From a virus, in the IMG/VR virus record IMGVR_UViG_3300042328_000860, positions 1 to 43,979 of that record: a stretch of DNA of 43,979 bases. One strand, 5' to 3'. Both the position numbers and the translations under genes were made by a program. Below the pieces are notes generated by a model, which ran no database searches, had not been told where the DNA came from, and saw nothing but the letters and a program-made list of their open reading frames with translations. Positions 31,722-42,126 of the stretch are shown one piece after another. Every line of letters starts with the position of its first letter. The first letter of the stretch is position 1.

Positions 31722-32129
31722 ATGGAATTATTTGCGCTAATCAATACAATGTTTAAACCCGAGGAGTTTAAGAAAGTTAAAATGCATGAAAGAGCTAAAC
31801 ATTTTTTCATGGTGTCAAGATTTGCCTCTATCAAGTTTCCTGTTCAAGCTTCTTATTTTAATCACATTAAAATTAATCCGGCGCAAGCAGTTACTTTTTG
31901 GCAAGAGCTTTGGAGTAAAACATACAACAGAACACCAAACTGGATGTATGTTAAAACTGCAAAGGCAAAAGCTGAAAAGAAAGCTAAGCAGCCATTCACC
32001 GATGAATTCATAAAAATCTACTGTGAAAAATTCCAAATGTCTCGTAGAGATTTTGATGAATCTTTAGAAATCATAGGTGATAGCTTTATTTTTGAGGTAA
32101 AACAAATTGAGGCAATGATATCACAATAA
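31722..32129 (+). CDS. Conserved-looking hypothetical protein
   Basis: 135 residues, basic and helical. HERAKHFFMVSRFASIKFPVQASYFNHIKINP and WQELW ... TPNWMYVKT look like a conserved phage protein I have seen without function, but I cannot name it. No catalytic motif. It stands alone between rnh and the neck gene with its own leader. Confidence 0.65.
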   Translation: MELFALINTMFKPEEFKKVKMHERAKHFFMVSRFASIKFPVQASYFNHIKINPAQAVTFWQELWSKTYNRTPNWMYVKTAKAKAEKKAKQPFTDEFIKIYCEKFQMSRRDFDESLEIIGDSFIFEVKQIEAMISQ

Positions 32130-32146
32130 TCACCGCTAAGATCGGT

Positions 32147-32156
32147 GAATATATAA
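32147..32156 (+). promoter_or_regulatory. Putative late promoter (GAATATATAA) at the foot of a small hairpin
   Basis: 20 bases before ATG 32176. TCACCG (32130-32135) pairs with CGGTGA (32143-32148) just before the motif; the hairpin has no T-run and is too small to call a terminator. Confidence 0.45.
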
Positions 32157-32175
32157 AGAAAAATATAGACACTGG

Positions 32176-34179
32176 ATGTTAGCAATCCTTTCACAACCAG
32201 GCGACTTTGTTAAGATAACACAGGATACGCCTTTTCATTACGTTACAAATCTTACTGGGTGGTGCGATGACATCACAGGAACGGGTATCCTTAAAAAAGA
32301 ATTTCGTTGGGGAACGTCAAACAGGGTAAGAGCTTCTTGGATAGAACTTACTAATCAAAATTTACAAGATGTTATTCTTGACCCCGCAAACGATCTATTT
32401 GTAGATTTTCGTATTACTCTTATTAGTGGTGGTCCTTCAACTATTAATAGCATAGAAGTTAACTGCAAACAATCTGCTGACGCAAAAGATCCGTATTTAG
32501 GATTTGTACCTGTTATGTTAGTTTCTGAAAGAGGAAACATCAGTAACTTAACAAAAATTACCAACTTTACATTTAAGCCATACCAAGTTAATCCTGCGGT
32601 TACTTTATACCGAGAACTTGCATATACTATAAATCAAATGTTTGGGCATGATGTAATGTATGCTCGTGCTGTTCCTATGGCAATAGGTCGAGATGTTACT
32701 CTTCATGAATGGACTCTATATGATGTTGACGATCCTTTATGTATTAAAGTACTTGTACCCAATAATGAATTTCCTGATAACAAGATTTTGTTTAATCCAA
32801 TGGGTCTTGATTTTGAGATGCCATTTGAGGTTCAAATAGTTAAAGAATATTATGAACAACTATTTGGTATTGGCACTGGACCACAAAAACGTGACATTAT
32901 CTATTTCCCATTAACTAACAGGATTTATGAAATAGAAAGTTCTTACTTGTGGAAAGATATTATGCAAAAAGAAGTCTATTGGAAAATAGCACTTCAGAAA
33001 TATCAACCAAAATCTAATCGTTATGAACCGCAAGATCTTCGTGAAATGTTTAATACAATCACGCATGATACTGAAGAGAGATTTGGAGAAGAAGTTCAAT
33101 TAGAAGCAATTCAAATAACAGACCCCCAGCAATATGATCCAAAGATTGGTTCTAATTATTATGACCCCACTCGTTTAAACTTTAATGATAACATAGTAAT
33201 AACACAATTGAAATTATCAAATTATACAAACATACTTTCAGAATCACAATATGATTTAAGATCTGTGTATATTGCAGCAGCTGGTAATAACCAACCAACC
33301 GCTATTGAGTACCGGTCAAATGTATTGTTTAATACAGAGGATGATAGATCTTTAAATATGTGGTTTAAAGAGCTAAAACCGTCTATCACGGTGTCAAGAG
33401 ATAATGTAAAAGGATATCTTTCACTAGGTACAGCTGGTCTTGAAACTACACCTCTTACATTTACCATTGCACCAAAAAGAAATTATGCTGTTGGTTCTTA
33501 TGTTAAAATTGCAAGGTTTAACGGGTTAGCTCTATACGGAGATGTTGTTAGCGTTACGCAAATTTCTGCAGGCTATGTTTATACGATTAACGTAAAGAAT
33601 GAAATAGTTAATTATCTTAGTACATACTATACAAATTGGGCATCTTCTTCAACTAATACAGGCTATACGTTAGAGCCTATTACTGAACAAGTTTTATTTG
33701 ATGGTTATGGCGATGGTGCGGGTTGGAAAGTTTCTATATTTGCAAGTCGTTATATAATCTTTAAAGATTCCAGTAAAGAATACCTAAACATTCTTAGTAC
33801 AAATCTTGTACAAGATTATTGGTATGGGTTATTTATGAATATGTCTAATTTCTATCGTCAATTATCAACCAATCTTTGGGTAAGAAAATGGAATGAAGAA
33901 TCTCCACTCCCAGAACAGACAACAGATCTTGAAAATATATACTCAAATACTATAAGTAATTTTGAGACTATTAATCGTAGTAGCGTAGAAACTAAATATA
34001 AATTACGGGGTGGAAATTTAGCAATGACCAACATTCGTTTATACGATAAAATAGAAACAGAATTAACAAAACAGTCTATTATGCTGAATGAAACAATTGT
34101 ACAAGATGCACAATTTGGAATTATTATTGATAACGCAATCCAACGCCTTCGCTTACCGTTTATTGGAAAAACTAAATAA
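32176..34179 (+). CDS. 14: Large neck protein, gp14-like
   Basis: 667 residues. The region near 225-290 (LDFEMPFEVQIVKEYYEQLFGIGTGP, then RDIIYFPLTNRIYEIESSYL) resembles the T4 gp14 stretch [24 protein letters not shown]. Gene order supports it: here it is followed by gp16, gp17, gp18 and gp19, as in T4 13-14-15-16-17-18-19. It is much longer than gp14 (256 residues), and residues about 400-560 (ITVSRDNVKGYLSLG ... GAGWKVSIFASRYIIF) resemble a concanavalin-like beta-sandwich, perhaps surface-exposed. It may combine gp13 and gp14 roles. The gp14 match is by short motif and order. Confidence 0.5.
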   Translation: MLAILSQPGDFVKITQDTPFHYVTNLTGWCDDITGTGILKKEFRWGTSNRVRASWIELTNQNLQDVILDPANDLFVDFRITLISGGPSTINSIEVNCKQSADAKDPYLGFVPVMLVSERGNISNLTKITNFTFKPYQVNPAVTLYRELAYTINQMFGHDVMYARAVPMAIGRDVTLHEWTLYDVDDPLCIKVLVPNNEFPDNKILFNPMGLDFEMPFEVQIVKEYYEQLFGIGTGPQKRDIIYFPLTNRIYEIESSYLWKDIMQKEVYWKIALQKYQPKSNRYEPQDLREMFNTITHDTEERFGEEVQLEAIQITDPQQYDPKIGSNYYDPTRLNFNDNIVITQLKLSNYTNILSESQYDLRSVYIAAAGNNQPTAIEYRSNVLFNTEDDRSLNMWFKELKPSITVSRDNVKGYLSLGTAGLETTPLTFTIAPKRNYAVGSYVKIARFNGLALYGDVVSVTQISAGYVYTINVKNEIVNYLSTYYTNWASSSTNTGYTLEPITEQVLFDGYGDGAGWKVSIFASRYIIFKDSSKEYLNILSTNLVQDYWYGLFMNMSNFYRQLSTNLWVRKWNEESPLPEQTTDLENIYSNTISNFETINRSSVETKYKLRGGNLAMTNIRLYDKIETELTKQSIMLNETIVQDAQFGIIIDNAIQRLRLPFIGKTK

Positions 34180-34239
34180 GTGCAAACGTTTTTGGATTTA
34201 TGAAGAAGAGTGAATTGAACTATCTAAAACAAAATAATT

Positions 34240-34911
34240 ATGGCTAGAAAAATACCAGAAGAAAAAAAAGAAGAGATTAGACTACGTGATGAACTTGAAA
34301 AAATGTTACAAGATGGAATCGAGGATCTTCAGTTAAACATAGATAGCGCCCGAGACGTTTTACCCGCTCGAGAAGGTAATTTTATGGACTATGAAAAGGT
34401 GAAAACCTATGCTGATACAAAAGCGGATAACATAGTTGATTCGATATCGGAATTTTATTTAAGCATGGGAATCATAGAAGAGATTCCGTATGTTAAACAA
34501 AAAAGTGTGGTTGATAAAATCACAGTTTCTAATCTATTGTTCCAAATGAAAACAGCGGAACATGCTATCATTAAACTTCTTGAAGAGATTGACAACGGTA
34601 ATTTACATCCAAGAACCTTTGAGGTTCTTGCTTCACTTCAGCGTTCTAAGATGGAGATTGTAAAACACCTTGCACAATTTATGGTTATTATGGAAAATAA
34701 CTATAAGAGTCTGAAAGAAGATTATCGAATTAAGAAAGCTGATGAGCCTATATCTATTAACGCTGAATATGATGAGAGCCCAAAAGCGGCTCATCAAGTA
34801 CGCGGCACAAAACAAATGATAGAAATGTTAAGAGATGCTATACCGGAGAAACGAGCTACTTCAAATCCTAATGATACTATATCCGCAGAAAATTTAGGGG
34901 AAGATGTCTAG
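34240..34911 (+). CDS. 16: Terminase small subunit (gp16-like)
   Basis: 223 residues, helical and charged (VSNLLFQMKTAEHAIIKLLEEI ... RTFEVLASLQRSKMEIVKHLAQFM) with a disordered C-terminal tail. T4 gp16 has a similar central coiled coil. The gene overlaps the large terminase start by eight bases, which fits the gp16-gp17 pair. It would recognise DNA ends and stimulate gp17. The call depends on position and helical pattern. Confidence 0.75.
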   Translation: MARKIPEEKKEEIRLRDELEKMLQDGIEDLQLNIDSARDVLPAREGNFMDYEKVKTYADTKADNIVDSISEFYLSMGIIEEIPYVKQKSVVDKITVSNLLFQMKTAEHAIIKLLEEIDNGNLHPRTFEVLASLQRSKMEIVKHLAQFMVIMENNYKSLKEDYRIKKADEPISINAEYDESPKAAHQVRGTKQMIEMLRDAIPEKRATSNPNDTISAENLGEDV

Positions 34912-36715
34912 TAGAGGTAAGATATGGAATACTAAAAAGATTGATGAACAGATAGACCGAATAGAACGTGGTCTACCTGCTGATTATTCACCGTTCTTTG
35001 AAGGCAAGATTAATACAAAGGCACCAAACCTTGTATTTGAGTATACAAGAGATGAGCTTGAAGAACTAGCGAAATGCGCAGCTGACGTTACATACTTTGG
35101 TAATAAGTATTGTTTCTCTATGACGGATGAGGGTATACGTAAAATTACTTTACGCCCATACCAAGAAGATATGCTTTCCGCATTTCAAGATAATCGATTC
35201 GTAGTAATGCTTGCTTCTCGTCAGATTGGTAAAACCGTTACATCGTCAATCTTTATTGCTTGGTATCTATGTTTTCACTCTGATAGAAATATCATGGTTG
35301 TTGCAAATAAGTTAGCAACAACGTCTGAAATTGTTGATAAGATTAAAACAGTTTTAAATAACTTACCGTTCTATATGAAACCCGGTATTACAGCCGGTGG
35401 TGTTACAGGTATGCGTTTTGATAATGGTTGCCGTCTATTCTCTCAAGCAACTACCAAAACAGCAGCTATCGGATTTACCATTCACTTGCTATTTGCTGAT
35501 GAGTTTGCTCATATTCATTCAAACTTCTTATTACCGTTCTATCGATCAATTTATCCTACGCTATCATCGTCTCAAATCTCACGAATCATTATATGTTCTA
35601 CTCCAAATGGCATGAACTTATTCTACGAGATTTACCAGGGGGCGGTAGAACAGCGAAATAACTATTTCCCAATTCGTGTGGATTGGTGGCAAGTTCCGGG
35701 TCGTGATGAAAGTTGGCGAAAACGAGAGGTTGCCAACCTTGGTTCAGAAGAATTATTTAATCAAGAATACGGTAACCAATTCTTAGCATCTTCTAGATTA
35801 CTATTTAATTCTCACACATTAATGTTGATGAAAAGAACAGCAAAAGAATTTGTATGCAAAGAAACTGATCCGTTTCTAGATTACCCTGACTTAAATAATA
35901 ACTTAAAGTGGTTACCAACATTTGATCCAGGAGATCCATATAATTTAGAGCAATCATTTGTTCTTGCTGTTGATATTGGTGATGGGGTTGGTCGTGACTT
36001 CTCGGTAATAAACATATTTCAGTTAACACCACAATCCATAGCAAGTGTTAGAAAAACTAGAGATTTTATCGATGAAACCAGCTTCTTTAGATTAAACCAA
36101 GTAGGTATCTTTAGATCAAATGTACATTCAGTCGAAGAAATGTCTAAGGTATTGGAAATATTGACATTTGAATTATTTAATTACGACAAATGTAAAGTTG
36201 TATTGGAAATTAACTTTAAAGGAAATATAGTATTTGAAAAATTATCGAAGAATAGAGAATTTTATCCAGAAATTTTTTTATACACAAAACAATCAATAGC
36301 AAACGATACTTTAAAACTGGGTGTTAAAATTCAAAAAGATAATCGTGAAACTTATTGCCGAGAATTAAGAACTTTGGTTAGAGATAAAAAGTTAGTATTA
36401 AATGAAACAAGAACATTTGATGAATTAAGTTCATTTGGTATTAATTCGGTTGGTAGATATGAATCTCAATTAGCACATGATGATGTTGCAATGACTTGCG
36501 TAAATCTTGTTGCTTTATTTGAGTCAGCAGATTTCTATGAAATGGTAGAAGAAATTTATGATACTTCTTCGGAAATATATAAATTAGCAGTTGAGACTAG
36601 AATGGCTCGAGGAGACAAAGTTGAAGACGAATTCTTATCAGCAATTAAAATGATTAAGGAATACGATGAACCAGCCTATCAACAACCGCAAAACTTTTTT
36701 AAATACAAAAAGTAA
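34904..36715 (+). CDS. 17: Terminase large subunit (gp17-like)
   Basis: DNA packaging motor. 603 residues (T4: 610). The Q-motif RPYQEDML is at 84-91. Walker A SRQIGKT at 105-111 matches the T4 SRQLGKT. Walker B is LLFADEFAHI. The C-terminal nuclease has AVDIGDGVGRDFSVI, VVLEINFKGN and HDDVAMTCV for metal-binding Asp. No intein is inserted, although terL is a known site for AceL-type split inteins. Confidence 0.96.
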   Translation: MSSRGKIWNTKKIDEQIDRIERGLPADYSPFFEGKINTKAPNLVFEYTRDELEELAKCAADVTYFGNKYCFSMTDEGIRKITLRPYQEDMLSAFQDNRFVVMLASRQIGKTVTSSIFIAWYLCFHSDRNIMVVANKLATTSEIVDKIKTVLNNLPFYMKPGITAGGVTGMRFDNGCRLFSQATTKTAAIGFTIHLLFADEFAHIHSNFLLPFYRSIYPTLSSSQISRIIICSTPNGMNLFYEIYQGAVEQRNNYFPIRVDWWQVPGRDESWRKREVANLGSEELFNQEYGNQFLASSRLLFNSHTLMLMKRTAKEFVCKETDPFLDYPDLNNNLKWLPTFDPGDPYNLEQSFVLAVDIGDGVGRDFSVINIFQLTPQSIASVRKTRDFIDETSFFRLNQVGIFRSNVHSVEEMSKVLEILTFELFNYDKCKVVLEINFKGNIVFEKLSKNREFYPEIFLYTKQSIANDTLKLGVKIQKDNRETYCRELRTLVRDKKLVLNETRTFDELSSFGINSVGRYESQLAHDDVAMTCVNLVALFESADFYEMVEEIYDTSSEIYKLAVETRMARGDKVEDEFLSAIKMIKEYDEPAYQQPQNFFKYKK

Positions 36716-36748
36716 GTAGTATCTTAAAAAATCTGATGGATTCAACAA

Positions 36749-36757
36749 GATATATAC
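36749..36757 (+). promoter_or_regulatory. Putative late promoter (GATATATAC)
   Basis: 50 bases before the sheath ATG, in the 91-base gap after terL. Perfect match to the strongest form of the motif (4334, 43430). Confidence 0.5.
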
Positions 36758-36806
36758 TACGGATTGAATAAAAAGACAATCAAAGAAAAAATAACTAAAA
36801 AGCAGA

Positions 36807-39800
36807 ATGGCCAAAATCACACTTGATCTTAACAGGTTTAAGGCATCTGGTGTCTACACAATCGAGTTTGACGCTTCAGAAAGAATCGTTGTATCTACAC
36901 AGACTATCCGTCTTGTTGTAGGTTTCTCTCGTAAAGGACCTTTTAATGGACCAGTATTCCTACGCGATGTTGCTACATCACGTAAAGTATTTGGATCTAT
37001 TGATTCTTTCCTTGAAAAGAGAGGCTCATTTTTTCACCGAGCTCTTGAAACTTGTTTACAGACAGCACCAGTATTCGGTTTAAATCTTTTACCGTTAAAT
37101 GATACTCCAGTAAATGAAGGCGGAGACGCTGTAGATTACCGTTCTTTTGCACTTGCTGCAAACGAATCAAACGGTAGTTTAACTAGAGCGTTACTATCGT
37201 CGTTCTATAATAAAGAACGCTTCTGGTTCCCAGACGAAGAATATCTACAAGCTACTGTTGATAGCAAACCGGCTAACCGCGGTAGATTGTTTAACTTTGT
37301 AAACCTCGGGCAAGAAGTACAAAGCATAATCATTCGCAAGTCTGATAATGCTGCATTATATAATGTTACAGCAGATGATTATTATGGAAGAGGAAACGTT
37401 CCGGCGTTTATTCAACCAAATGATTTCTTGTCTGATTACTTTGTAGATGTTTACGTTGTTAGAGGAGACTGGACTAACTTACAACTTCTTTCACAAGATC
37501 CATTGTATTCTAAATACTTTGACCTTCGTGGTGCTAAAGTTGATAAGTTCTTTGAGTTCTTAGGACTTGATGGAATTACATTAACAGGTTCTTTCACAGG
37601 AACTATCATTCCTGATTTCATTGATAACAACGGTGCTAACCAATCAATCAATGTAATCCTTAATTCTGCGGTTGCATTAACTGGTATCTTCTGTGATTTG
37701 AATAAAGATGCCTTTGATGATTACGAAAATTCAACATATAAAGTTGATATGGTTGGTAACAGCTTAATCAACACTACTGATGATATTATTGATTTTTTAT
37801 CATATAACACACCAATTAAATCTATCTTATCATACACTGGTACTTTACCAACTACAACTGGTGGATTTGATCCAACTGTTCAGAATACCGATACTGCAGT
37901 ATCACCAATCGTTTATGTAAAATCATATCCTTTTGGTGGAACTAAAGGTAATTTTAACAACGTTCTTGTTGTTCCAAAACCTTACCCTTCAGATACAACA
38001 TTTACAGTTGCTATGTACGATGCATTAGCTGCTACTTTAACAACTAACTCTCTTATTAAAACACTTGGTACTGACACTATTAATGATAGTGCTATTCCAA
38101 ACGATTTTGTTAAAGTTTCAAATGTAATTGATACAGGATCATCTCTTGAAATTCAATTAAGTTCACCTGCACACGCAGATGCTACTTATGAAAACACTGC
38201 TCTTGATTATGCAGAATCTAATTATATTCTAAAAACTGTTGCTAATACAATACCTTCAGCTGCTGATACTATTGTAATTGATAACCCAACTGGCTCAGGT
38301 GATTCAATTCTTACAATTAGTGCTACTACACAAACAACACCATTTGGGCAAGTTATTGCAACTATTGGTTCAACAACTCAAACTTTACCTGGTCAAGCTA
38401 TTGCTACATTAACTGCAGCTGTAACTAATACAATTGCTGGAGCAACACCAGGTTCTTACACCCTTCCTCAGGCATCAACCACTGGTTCTGGTACGGGTGC
38501 TACCTTTACTGTTGTAGTAACCGCTGGTGGCGTAATCTCTGCTGCCCCTGGTCTTGGTGCTGCGGGTTCAGATTATGTAGTTAGTGAAGTTATTACAATT
38601 AATACAACATCAATTGGTGGTTCAGGAGCATTGACAATATCTCCTGCTACATTCGTTCCAGAAACTTATACTGCAGTTGCTTCAACTTCATCAGGTGCTG
38701 GTACAGGCGCTACATTTACCGTGGTTTATACCGCGGCTGGTGCTCGCACAGTTACACTTGTTGGAGCTGGTACTAAATATACAACATCTCAAACTGTTAC
38801 TATTGCTGGTAACCTTGTAGGTGGTGCTGCAACAACTAATGATATTACATTCTCGCCTGCTACTTTAGTTCCGGTAACTTATTCAAATCTATCTGCTACA
38901 GGCGGTTCAGGAAACGGTGCTAAATTTAATGTTACATATAGTAATAACGGTACTCGTTCTGTTGCTGTGGCAACTGGTGGCGCTGGTTATACTGTTGCTG
39001 ACGCATTAACAATACCTCTTGCTCTTGTAGGTGGTGCTCCTGCTACTAACATTACATTTACAGTAGCTACTGTTTCAACAGGTGCTTCTGTTAGCCCTGG
39101 AGATATCTTGTTAATCCAAGCTCCTGGCTACGCTAAATACTTTGAGATTGATACAGTTTCTGTTGGTACTTCAACTACTACTATAACTGTTCTTAACTCT
39201 AGTTTAACAGCAGCCGCTCCTTGGTACTTAAGTAAATACTGTGTAGAAGGGTTCCCTGCTGATGAATTTGCTTCTTACTTACAACCATCTGATCTTGTAG
39301 TAACCATATTCGACATCGATGAAGCTGCTGCTCAATATCTTGTGCCTGACACTACTTTAGGTTTAGGCGATGGTTTTGGTTACGTTGCTGCTCCAAGCAC
39401 TATCTATTCTAAAATCGAAGGACTTGGTCAAGTAGAAACTGCAGGTGATGATAATGAAGTTTCTCTATACAATATAACTTCTGCTGCTGCAATCTCTGGT
39501 ACTTGGTATATCTTAGGAGATGCTACTAACCTTCCTTATGACATAAACAATAACATTGGAGATGTTCGTATCGTTGGTTCAGGTACTACTTATACACAAA
39601 ATGCTTTTGATAACGAAACTGCTGGTGATGTAATTAAAGTAACTTTACCAGGTGGACAAATATTCTACGGAGAAGTATCAAGTGTATCTGCAACTACTGC
39701 TCTTGGTTCATTCAACCTTACAGCAACTGCAGGATCTGCAACTATTGCATCTCTTGCCCTTTATGAAGCTTACCCTGGTTCAGCTCTTGCTAAAAACATC

Positions 39801-41441
39801 GCAGGTAATCTTGTAATTGACGGAGATCGTATTAAATATGGTTCAGGTTCTTCTGAATACAATTACTTGAATATAACTGACCTTTGGAATCGTGATAAAG
39901 ATTCTTATACTAAAATCTGTTATGGTTTATCTGGCGGAAAAGTTCAACAATATACAACATCTGCTTTATTAACCGCAGCAGATACTAATTTTGCTGATGT
40001 AAACTATACATACATTGGATCAACTATTTACACAGACGGATCTGCTACTACTAATGATGTAGCAATCTATTCTTCATTGGCTAAAGATATCAGCGAAAAC
40101 ATTGCAATCGAAGCTCCTGGTATTTTCGGTGGCGGTAAGAAATTTAAACTTTCTTCTACTAACGCTGCTAAACTTGAAATTGGTGATTACGTTGTAAACA
40201 ATGATATCAATAATCCAATTCTTGTAAGAGTAACTGCTAAGATCAAAAAACTTGATCCTGCAACCGGTTTACCTTTTTTCGAGTACACTGTTCTTGAAAC
40301 GCCTCAAATTACAATTACTGCCGGTATTTCTTTTGTTACTAAATTTGCGCCAATCCAAAAATTCTGTGATCGTTACCAATTTACTAAATTCTCTGGATTC
40401 AAATTGACAGACTTCCACTTACCTGGCACTCCTACTCAACTTGAAAAAATCTACGGAGTTCTTGAGAATACTAACTTATCTAAAACACTTGCTGACAAAG
40501 ATGTGATTAGCTTCCGTTATATTATTGATACTTTCAATGGTGGACTTGAGCCTCGCATGGGACCAAAACAATACTTGAGCCGCTTAGCTAAGAACCGTCA
40601 AAAATGCTTGGCTCTTCTTAATGCTCCTTCTATTGCTGAATTCCAGGATGCAACTGACCCTAGATTTACTGATTTACCTGATCCGGCTGCGGGAAATCCA
40701 AAACCAGTATTAAATACTGCATATATTGCAGAAGGTGGCAACCTTTCATTAGGACCGTCTTATATCTGGGGATTACCTGATGAAGATCAAGGCGCTAAAT
40801 TTATTGGAGTATTCTCACCAAACGTTATTATCCGTGAAAACAACAAAAACATCAGTATACCTCCTGCCGCAGACGTTTCAAATAACTTCATCCGTAAATT
40901 CATAAACGGTGAACCATTTGCAATCGTTGCTGGACCTCGTCGTGGTGTAATCTCTAATCCAAAATTTGTAAAAATGGAATACGATTACTTACTAGCTGAC
41001 AGAGAGAATCTTGAACCAATTGGAATCAACCCTATCGTTACTGTTAAGAATGTTGGACCGATGGTATTTGCTAACCAAACTGCTTACCAAAGAACTTTAT
41101 CAGCATTCAATAACTTACACGTTAGAGATCTACTTATTACTGTTGAAGAATCTGTTGAAGAAATCTTACAAAACTACTTGTTTGAGTTCAACGATGCTAC
41201 AACTCGTTTGGAGATTCGCTCAATCGTAGAAACTTACCTAGATACAGTTAGAAATGCTGGTGGTGTATACGACTACGCGGTTATCATGGATGATACAAAT
41301 AATACTCCTGCTATAATCGACCAAAACTTTGGTATAATCGACATAGCAATCGAGCCATCTCGTGGTATTCAAAAATTCATTAACAGAATCACAATTCTTA
41401 AAACCGGTACAATCAGCTCAGGCGGTTTCTCAGCGGCTTAA
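36807..41441 (+). CDS. 18: Tail sheath protein (gp18-like), very large with repeat insertion
   Basis: 1544 residues against 659 in T4. The N-terminus (TIRLVVGFSRKGPFNGPVFLRD) and the C-terminal 250 residues (FIRKFINGEPFAIVAGPRRGVI, VKNVGPMVFANQTAYQRTLSAFNNLHVRDL, IEPSRGIQKFINRITI) carry the conserved contractile-sheath core. The middle is an expansion of Ala/Thr/Gly-rich beta domains with three repeats of exactly 70 residues starting at 562, 632 and 702 (GTGATFTVV, GTGATFTVV, GNGAKFNVT). Then come further beta modules to about 1230. These would stand out on the tail surface. It has its own late promoter and ends close to the tube gene. Confidence 0.93.
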   Translation: MAKITLDLNRFKASGVYTIEFDASERIVVSTQTIRLVVGFSRKGPFNGPVFLRDVATSRKVFGSIDSFLEKRGSFFHRALETCLQTAPVFGLNLLPLNDTPVNEGGDAVDYRSFALAANESNGSLTRALLSSFYNKERFWFPDEEYLQATVDSKPANRGRLFNFVNLGQEVQSIIIRKSDNAALYNVTADDYYGRGNVPAFIQPNDFLSDYFVDVYVVRGDWTNLQLLSQDPLYSKYFDLRGAKVDKFFEFLGLDGITLTGSFTGTIIPDFIDNNGANQSINVILNSAVALTGIFCDLNKDAFDDYENSTYKVDMVGNSLINTTDDIIDFLSYNTPIKSILSYTGTLPTTTGGFDPTVQNTDTAVSPIVYVKSYPFGGTKGNFNNVLVVPKPYPSDTTFTVAMYDALAATLTTNSLIKTLGTDTINDSAIPNDFVKVSNVIDTGSSLEIQLSSPAHADATYENTALDYAESNYILKTVANTIPSAADTIVIDNPTGSGDSILTISATTQTTPFGQVIATIGSTTQTLPGQAIATLTAAVTNTIAGATPGSYTLPQASTTGSGTGATFTVVVTAGGVISAAPGLGAAGSDYVVSEVITINTTSIGGSGALTISPATFVPETYTAVASTSSGAGTGATFTVVYTAAGARTVTLVGAGTKYTTSQTVTIAGNLVGGAATTNDITFSPATLVPVTYSNLSATGGSGNGAKFNVTYSNNGTRSVAVATGGAGYTVADALTIPLALVGGAPATNITFTVATVSTGASVSPGDILLIQAPGYAKYFEIDTVSVGTSTTTITVLNSSLTAAAPWYLSKYCVEGFPADEFASYLQPSDLVVTIFDIDEAAAQYLVPDTTLGLGDGFGYVAAPSTIYSKIEGLGQVETAGDDNEVSLYNITSAAAISGTWYILGDATNLPYDINNNIGDVRIVGSGTTYTQNAFDNETAGDVIKVTLPGGQIFYGEVSSVSATTALGSFNLTATAGSATIASLALYEAYPGSALAKNIAGNLVIDGDRIKYGSGSSEYNYLNITDLWNRDKDSYTKICYGLSGGKVQQYTTSALLTAADTNFADVNYTYIGSTIYTDGSATTNDVAIYSSLAKDISENIAIEAPGIFGGGKKFKLSSTNAAKLEIGDYVVNNDINNPILVRVTAKIKKLDPATGLPFFEYTVLETPQITITAGISFVTKFAPIQKFCDRYQFTKFSGFKLTDFHLPGTPTQLEKIYGVLENTNLSKTLADKDVISFRYIIDTFNGGLEPRMGPKQYLSRLAKNRQKCLALLNAPSIAEFQDATDPRFTDLPDPAAGNPKPVLNTAYIAEGGNLSLGPSYIWGLPDEDQGAKFIGVFSPNVIIRENNKNISIPPAADVSNNFIRKFINGEPFAIVAGPRRGVISNPKFVKMEYDYLLADRENLEPIGINPIVTVKNVGPMVFANQTAYQRTLSAFNNLHVRDLLITVEESVEEILQNYLFEFNDATTRLEIRSIVETYLDTVRNAGGVYDYAVIMDDTNNTPAIIDQNFGIIDIAIEPSRGIQKFINRITILKTGTISSGGFSAA
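38490..39119 (+). repeat. Three 210-bp (70-residue) tandem repeats inside the sheath gene
   Basis: Units start at residues 562, 632 and 702. Each has GxGAxFxV, a Gly-rich turn, AGxxYT, a TI strand, a GG turn and a closing ITFSPAT-like strand. Units 1 and 2 are closest and unit 3 diverges. The DNA is not identical between units. Confidence 0.85.
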
Positions 41442-41479
41442 GATAAATGATAAATAAAGAAAAATAAACAACATAAACA

Positions 41480-42037
41480 ATGGCAGGACTTCCACATTAT
41501 AGGAACTCGAAGGCGGCAATGCAAAAGTTTGAACCAGTGTATAATGCACAGTTCGAAATTCTTCTTACACCGCCCGCGGCTGTTACTGGATGGACTCTAG
41601 TAATGGAAAACGTAATTAAAGTTGGTGGTATTGAAGTAAACAAACAACCTTCACCAGTAATACAAAAGTATAAGAGTGCAACCCGTTCTTTTGCGGGTGG
41701 CATTGTTGAGGATACTTCAATCAACATCACGCTTGACTTTGAGGTAAACCTTGATGATAGTAACTCAGCTTATGTATATAAAGCTCTTCGTAAGTGGTGC
41801 GATCTTATTTATGATCCGCTTACTGGACGTATGGGTCTTAAGAAAGACTACTCTGGAGGACCTCTTATTATCAATTACTTTAATAAAGCTGGTGATATCT
41901 TCCGCCAGGTTAAAGCACCGGTTGTATTCCCTACAACCCCAATCACACCGATTGAATCTGACTTCACGGTTAACGAAATCTATCGTATCAGCGGATTCAC
42001 TCTTCGGGCTGATTACTTTGAAGAAACTATTCTTTAA
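41480..42037 (+). CDS. 19: Tail tube protein (gp19-like)
   Basis: 185 residues (T4 gp19: 163). An N-terminal NAQFEILLTPPA, a central RSFAGGIVEDTSINITLDFE, KWCDLIYDPLTGRMGLKKDYSG, and a C-terminal YRISGFTLRADYFE match the tube fold (Hcp-like beta-barrel). It follows the sheath gene by 38 bases, the same order as T4 18-19, and ends at a terminator. Confidence 0.92.
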   Translation: MAGLPHYRNSKAAMQKFEPVYNAQFEILLTPPAAVTGWTLVMENVIKVGGIEVNKQPSPVIQKYKSATRSFAGGIVEDTSINITLDFEVNLDDSNSAYVYKALRKWCDLIYDPLTGRMGLKKDYSGGPLIINYFNKAGDIFRQVKAPVVFPTTPITPIESDFTVNEIYRISGFTLRADYFEETIL

Positions 42038-42065
42038 TACTAAACTACTTAAATTATTATTATTT

Positions 42066-42094
42066 AGGAGGGATCTTATGGATCCCTCTTTTTT
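42066..42094 (+). terminator. Rho-independent terminator after tail tube
   Basis: GAGGGATC (42068-42075) pairs with GATCCCTC (42081-42088), five-base loop, then six T (42089-42094). Ends the sheath-tube unit. Confidence 0.9.
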
Positions 42095-42126
42095 GTGTTA
42101 AAAATTAAGAACCATCAGGCACCTGT

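Noticed and set aside
32130-32148. Hairpin as terminator after gene 31722
   Set aside because: Only a 6-bp stem and no T-run; it overlaps the late-promoter motif.
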